Below, piece by piece: positions 36,615 to 39,512 of a DNA stretch of 39,512 nucleotides (its first letter is position 1; every line of letters starts with the position of its first letter). Source of the stretch: a virus. The stretch is from IMG/VR virus record IMGVR_UViG_3300023301_000034, positions 1 through 39,512 of that record; one strand, 5' to 3'. The position numbers and the translations under genes were made by a program. Under the pieces are notes generated by a model. That model saw only the letters and a program-made list of their open reading frames with translations, had not been told where the DNA came from and searched no databases.

Positions 36615-37501
36615 TGCCATTCGACCCAGCCAAATCCGCCCTTCCAGGCCCCAAAGTCCTCCTCGAGGGCGACGGCGGCACGGGCAAGACCCACGCCATC
36701 GGCACTCTCGTCGATGCTGGCATCGAGGTGTTCTACCTCGGCATCGAGCAGGGCTTGGAATCCCTCATCGGCTACTGGACAGATGTGCGGCCAGACAACC
36801 CTGTCCCGCGGCCTGTCCCGGCCAATCTCCGCTGGCACAAGATCGAGGCCCCGAAGATCGGGTTTAAGGAGTTCGCCGACCAAGCCCTTCGCGTCAACAC
36901 GTTGGCCCTGGACACCCTCGCCAAGTCCCCCGATCCGAACCGCTTCCTCCACAACCTGTGGATCAAGGTGAGCGAGTCGATGTACAACTTCCACGACGAC
37001 CGCACGGGGAAAGACTTCGGCTCGGTGGACAGCTGGTCGCCTGACCGCGCCATCGTGATCGACGGCATGACCGGGCTGTGCAAGGCAGCCATGTCCTGCG
37101 TCGTGGGGAGTCGGCCCGTGTGGAACCCTGGCGACTACCAGGTCGGGCAGAAGCAGGTGGAAAGCTTCCTCCGCCTCGTCTGCGACCACTGCCCGTGCTG
37201 GTTCGTGCTCCTCGGCCATGTGGAGAAAGAGCTTGACCCGATCAACGGAGGCATGAACATCACCATCAGTGCCATCGGGGGGAAGTTGTCGCCCCTGATC
37301 GCTCCGATGTTTTCCGATGTAGTGTACACTACTCGTGAGGGGAATAAGTGGAGCTGGAACACCGCCAAATCAGGTGTGGCGTGCAAGGCCCGCAATCTCC
37401 CTTGGAAAGATGGCATCACGCCCGACTTCCGCATCATCTACAACACCTGGGCGGGCAGAGCGGAAGCTGCTGCGCTCGGGGAACCAAAGGTACCGTCATG
37501 A
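36614..37501 (+). CDS. Sak4-like RecA-fold ATPase (ssDNA annealing/strand exchange)
   Basis: 295 aa. GDGGTGKT (19-26) is the Walker A loop, RAIVIDGMTGL (D150) Walker B, and WFVLLGHVEKELD the following strand and sensor. This single RecA core without further domains matches the AAA_24/Sak4 group of phage recombinases, which act with phage SSB to anneal or pair single strands. Neighbouring nuclease (34409) and ssDNA-binding candidate (37973) fit the set. The ATG shares its A with the last base of the previous stop. Confidence 0.84.
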   Translation: MPFDPAKSALPGPKVLLEGDGGTGKTHAIGTLVDAGIEVFYLGIEQGLESLIGYWTDVRPDNPVPRPVPANLRWHKIEAPKIGFKEFADQALRVNTLALDTLAKSPDPNRFLHNLWIKVSESMYNFHDDRTGKDFGSVDSWSPDRAIVIDGMTGLCKAAMSCVVGSRPVWNPGDYQVGQKQVESFLRLVCDHCPCWFVLLGHVEKELDPINGGMNITISAIGGKLSPLIAPMFSDVVYTTREGNKWSWNTAKSGVACKARNLPWKDGITPDFRIIYNTWAGRAEAAALGEPKVPS

Positions 37502-37917
37502 ACAATATCCAATCCCCCCGCTCCGATGACGCTGGCATCGAGCAGGAACTCGTCGCCAAGGGCCTGACTGGCCCGCGCGTCACGCCGGCTGACATCGAAA
37601 CGAACATCGCCAGCGAGCACTACTTCACGGGCATGGACGGCGCTATGCACCGAGGCGAGCACGCAAGTTATGCCAGCGATTGGGAAGTGCCGCGCACTGT
37701 CCAGGCGCTGGAGTTGCTGACTTTTTGCGTTCTCGTCTTGCGCAACGGTTTCACCGTCACCGGCGAGTCGGCCTGCGCCAGCCCCGAGAACTTCGATGCC
37801 GCCATGGGCCGCAAGATCGCCCGCGCCAATGCGGTCAACAAGGTGTGGCCGCTGATGGGCTACCAGCTCAAAGAGCAACTGTACCAAATCCGGCAACCCG
37901 CTCAATCCCCCGAGTAA
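37498..37917 (+). CDS. Phage gp49/gp66-family protein
   Basis: 139 aa, ATGA-coupled to the previous gene. The central segment YFTGMDGAMHRG...LELLTFCVLVLRNGFTVTGESACASPENFDAAMGRKIARANAVNKVWPLMGYQLKEQL is the signature of the N4 gp49/Sf6 gp66 family (GesaCvspenFd...G...A...A...w...Gy.L). The family is common in phages and its role is unknown; genes of this kind usually lie in replication regions, as here. Confidence 0.82.
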   Translation: MNNIQSPRSDDAGIEQELVAKGLTGPRVTPADIETNIASEHYFTGMDGAMHRGEHASYASDWEVPRTVQALELLTFCVLVLRNGFTVTGESACASPENFDAAMGRKIARANAVNKVWPLMGYQLKEQLYQIRQPAQSPE

Positions 37918-37972
37918 CACCGCCGGCAGACGGTCTCTGCCACCCCCTCTCTCCTTATCCTAGGAACTCACC

Positions 37973-38425
37973 ATGTCAGTTTTCGATCCCAAGACCTTCG
38001 GCCAGATGACCTTCACGGAGATCAACTCCACCGTCACCACTCCGATCCCCGCCGGCGACTGGAACTTCGCCATCACCAAGGCCGAGATTGTGGCCTGGCG
38101 CAAGAAGGACGACCCGACGGTCGGCGGCCTGAAGTGCGTCCTGATGCTCGAGACGGAAGACAGCGACGTCGTCGAAGCCACGGGCCGGCCGAAGAACGTC
38201 TGCCGCTATGAGATGATGCTCGACCTCACCCCCGAGGGCGGGCTCGACTTCGGCAAGGGCATGAACGCCCGGCTGGGCAAGGCCCGCGAGGCCTGCGGTC
38301 TGAACAACAAGGGCCAGCCGTTCGCCTTCGATATGTTCATCGGCCACTCGGTGAAGGGCCAAATCTCCCACAGCGAGTACGAAGGCAACCTCCAGGCCAA
38401 CTGCAAGGGCATCACCAAGCCCTAA
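37973..38425 (+). CDS. Putative phage single-stranded DNA-binding protein (DUF669-like)
   Basis: 150 aa from ATG 37973 with AGGAA upstream. The sequence GDWNFAITKAEIVAWRKKDDPTVGGLKCVLMLETEDSD, RYEMMLDLTPEGGLDFGKGMNARLGKAREACGLN and FDMFIGHSVKGQISHSEYEGNLQANCKGI follows the DUF669 pattern (strand pair, nkGk-type loop, KLGKLREA helix, strand with h..V.). DUF669 proteins accompany Sak-type recombinases and nucleases and are thought to act as ssDNA-binding proteins. Last gene before the terminator at 38444. Confidence 0.72.
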   Translation: MSVFDPKTFGQMTFTEINSTVTTPIPAGDWNFAITKAEIVAWRKKDDPTVGGLKCVLMLETEDSDVVEATGRPKNVCRYEMMLDLTPEGGLDFGKGMNARLGKAREACGLNNKGQPFAFDMFIGHSVKGQISHSEYEGNLQANCKGITKP

Positions 38426-38443
38426 CCACGGGGGCAAGCCCGC

Positions 38444-38468
38444 GGGAGGCTTCGGCCTCCCTTTTTTT
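38444..38468 (+). terminator. Strong intrinsic terminator ending the recombination operon
   Basis: GGGAGGC-TTCG-GCCTCCC (38444-38461) followed by seven T (38462-38468). A perfect seven-pair stem with a stabilising TTCG loop 18 bases past the SSB-like stop. Confidence 0.95.
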
Positions 38469-38495
38469 GCCCTGGGGGAAGTGACCGGGTATTAT
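38467..38495 (+). promoter_or_regulatory. Promoter for the ParB-methyltransferase operon
   Basis: TTGCCC (38467-38472), 17 bases, TATTAT (38490-38495), four and five of six consensus bases. It overlaps the end of the preceding T run and is followed by a GCCCCTAT octamer (38512-38519), like those in the central region. The start codon at 38616 lies 120 bases downstream. Confidence 0.55.
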
Positions 38496-38615
38496 GGGCT
38501 TGTTATGCCCGGCCCCTATAGCCCGTTTGTTACCCCCCATGCACCCTACCCCCCACCCATGCGATAAACGCGGCACCCCGGCCCGTTTCTCGCCGTTTCC
38601 CCACCGAGCTCTACC

Positions 38616-39512
38616 ATGCCAAATACCACCCCGCACACCTTCCTCCCTTTAACCCAGCTCCTCATCCCGCCTGACCGCCAACGGCAGGAATTTGACCCGG
38701 CCGGGCTGATGGAGTTGTCCTCTTCCATCTCCCAATACGGGCTGTTCCACGCGGTGCAGGTCCGCCTCGACGGCCGCACCCTGGTCACGGGCGAGCGCCG
38801 CGTCAGGGCCATTCTGGAGCACCTCGTCCCGCTGAACAAGCCCTACACCTACGACGGGCAGCCTGTACCCGCGGGCCACATCCCGATCATCGCAGTCTCC
38901 TTCGACGACCCGATCGTGCTGGAGGAGATCGAACTGGACGAGAACCTGCGCCGGAAGGACTTGACCTGGAAGGAGATGGCCACCACCACGGCCAGGATCG
39001 ACGCACTGCGGCAGGCGCAAGCGCTGCGACGGGTGGCCCCCGATGTGCCGCTCCCCGCCGCCGAAGCCGTGAACCTGGCCCGGCTTCTCCACTCCGTCGC
39101 CGACACCGCGCGGGAAGTCCGCGGCAGCGCGATCGGCTCCTACCAGGAAACCACCCGGCAGGAAATCCTCATCGCCAAGCACCTCGACAAGCCCGAGGTC
39201 GCGGGTGCCGCCAACCTCAAAGACGCGTTCAAGGCCCTCAAACGCCTGGAGGAGACCGATCGGAATAAAGCCCTCGCGATCATGGTCGGCTCCACCTACT
39301 CCACCGACGCCCACCAGGTGATCCACGCGAACTGCCTCACCTGGATGCAGGCACCCGAGAACCAGGGCCAGTTCGACGTGATCTTGACCGACCCGCCGTA
39401 TGGCATGGGGGCGCAGAGCTTCAACGACGCCGCGGGCACGCTTGCCACTATCGAGCACCACTACGATGACAGCTACGAGTCTTGGAAAATCCTCATGACA
39501 GCCTGGGCGCCC
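38616..39512 (+). CDS. ParB-domain DNA methyltransferase, N-terminal part (continues at 1-626)
   Basis: The start is ATG 38616 (GAG eight bases upstream); the frame runs to the window end and continues at 132, giving 463 aa. Residues 10-65 are the ParB/Srx N-terminal fold: PLTQLLIPPDRQRQ, ISQYGLFHAVQV and TGERRVRA (58-64), the GERR box of ParB. ENLRRKDLTWKEMA (109-122) is the second ParB box, followed by a helical region (125-215) that may form a DNA-binding part. The methyltransferase starts at about 225, with HANCLTW and DVILTDPPYGM (DPPY 259-262). ParB proteins bind CTP and parS; the GERR and ENLxR boxes are kept here, so binding of CTP or parS-like DNA is possible but unproven. Such fusions occur in other phages, as I recall. 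Confidence 0.9.
   Translation, partial: MPNTTPHTFLPLTQLLIPPDRQRQEFDPAGLMELSSSISQYGLFHAVQVRLDGRTLVTGERRVRAILEHLVPLNKPYTYDGQPVPAGHIPIIAVSFDDPIVLEEIELDENLRRKDLTWKEMATTTARIDALRQAQALRRVAPDVPLPAAEAVNLARLLHSVADTAREVRGSAIGSYQETTRQEILIAKHLDKPEVAGAANLKDAFKALKRLEETDRNKALAIMVGSTYSTDAHQVIHANCLTWMQAPENQGQFDVILTDPPYGMGAQSFNDAAGTLATIEHHYDDSYESWKILMTAWAP
39387..39512. repeat. Right copy of 126-bp terminal direct repeat (circular assembly overlap)
   Basis: Identical to 6-131. It lies within the methyltransferase gene, so one of the two copies should be dropped when the circle is closed. The base before the identical stretch (G 39386) is missing in the left copy, which would shift the frame; the right copy keeps the DPPY reading frame and is therefore the correct one. 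Confidence 0.95.

Noticed and set aside
25309-39512. Integrase, repressor or ParA gene expected with a plasmid-like lifestyle
   Set aside because: Looked for tyrosine/serine recombinase motifs, a lambda-type repressor and deviant Walker A ParA; none is present, so the parS sites are not backed by a full partition operon.

Overview
The window is essentially one complete genome of a short-tailed (podovirus-like) tailed phage, assembled as a circle. Bases 6-131 are repeated exactly at 39387-39512, and the gene cut by the window edge (a ParB-domain DNA methyltransferase starting at 38616) reads in frame across the join and stops at 626. Removing the overlap gives a unit of about 39,381 bp. The virion genes lack a tail tube, sheath or tape measure, but include a portal, a P22 gp4-like adaptor, a hub protein, three large candidate ejection proteins and fibre/spike proteins, which indicates a podovirus. 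High GC, the protein families and parS sites of the pseudomonad/proteobacterial type point to a GC-rich proteobacterial host; this is inference. I see no integrase, repressor, RNA polymerase, reverse transcriptase, tRNA or CRISPR array.

Layout. The left-pointing late block (25370 down to 4492) runs from a strong sigma70-like promoter through terminase small subunit, a small charged protein, terminase large subunit, portal, a small conserved protein, scaffold, major capsid, putative decoration protein, an internal terminator, a small structural protein, gp4-like adaptor and tail hub. An internal promoter then precedes three ejection-type proteins, a fibre-head protein, a LamG-like protein, two membrane proteins (holin candidates), a small protein and a 672-aa tailspike with a GH26-like glycosidase barrel. 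No endolysin was recognised.

The centre (25371-29017) is the non-standard part. It has about 1 kb without genes holding a perfect parS site and a second parS-like palindrome, three related 51-bp repeats (one inverted) around an AT-rich tract, and many copies of the octamer GCCCCTAT. Two groups of tiny genes flank it, the right-hand ones each followed by a GC-rich hairpin. This is my best candidate for the origin/centromere of the phage.

The right-pointing early block (27408 to 38425) has many tiny overlapping genes and then a replication/recombination set: Cas4/RecB-like Fe-S nuclease, MazG-like pyrophosphohydrolase, Sak4-like RecA ATPase, a gp49/gp66-family protein and a DUF669-like ssDNA-binding candidate, ending at a strong terminator. 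A separate promoter then drives ParB-methyltransferase, a UDG-like/family A DNA polymerase fusion and a helicase-like ATPase, which meets the late block head-on at about 4.45 kb.

The most interesting combination is a phage gene joining the ParB N-terminal and ENLRR motifs to a beta-class DNA methyltransferase, in a genome that also carries chromosomal-type parS sites next to an origin-like repeat array. Function is inferred from motifs read by eye; no database search was run.
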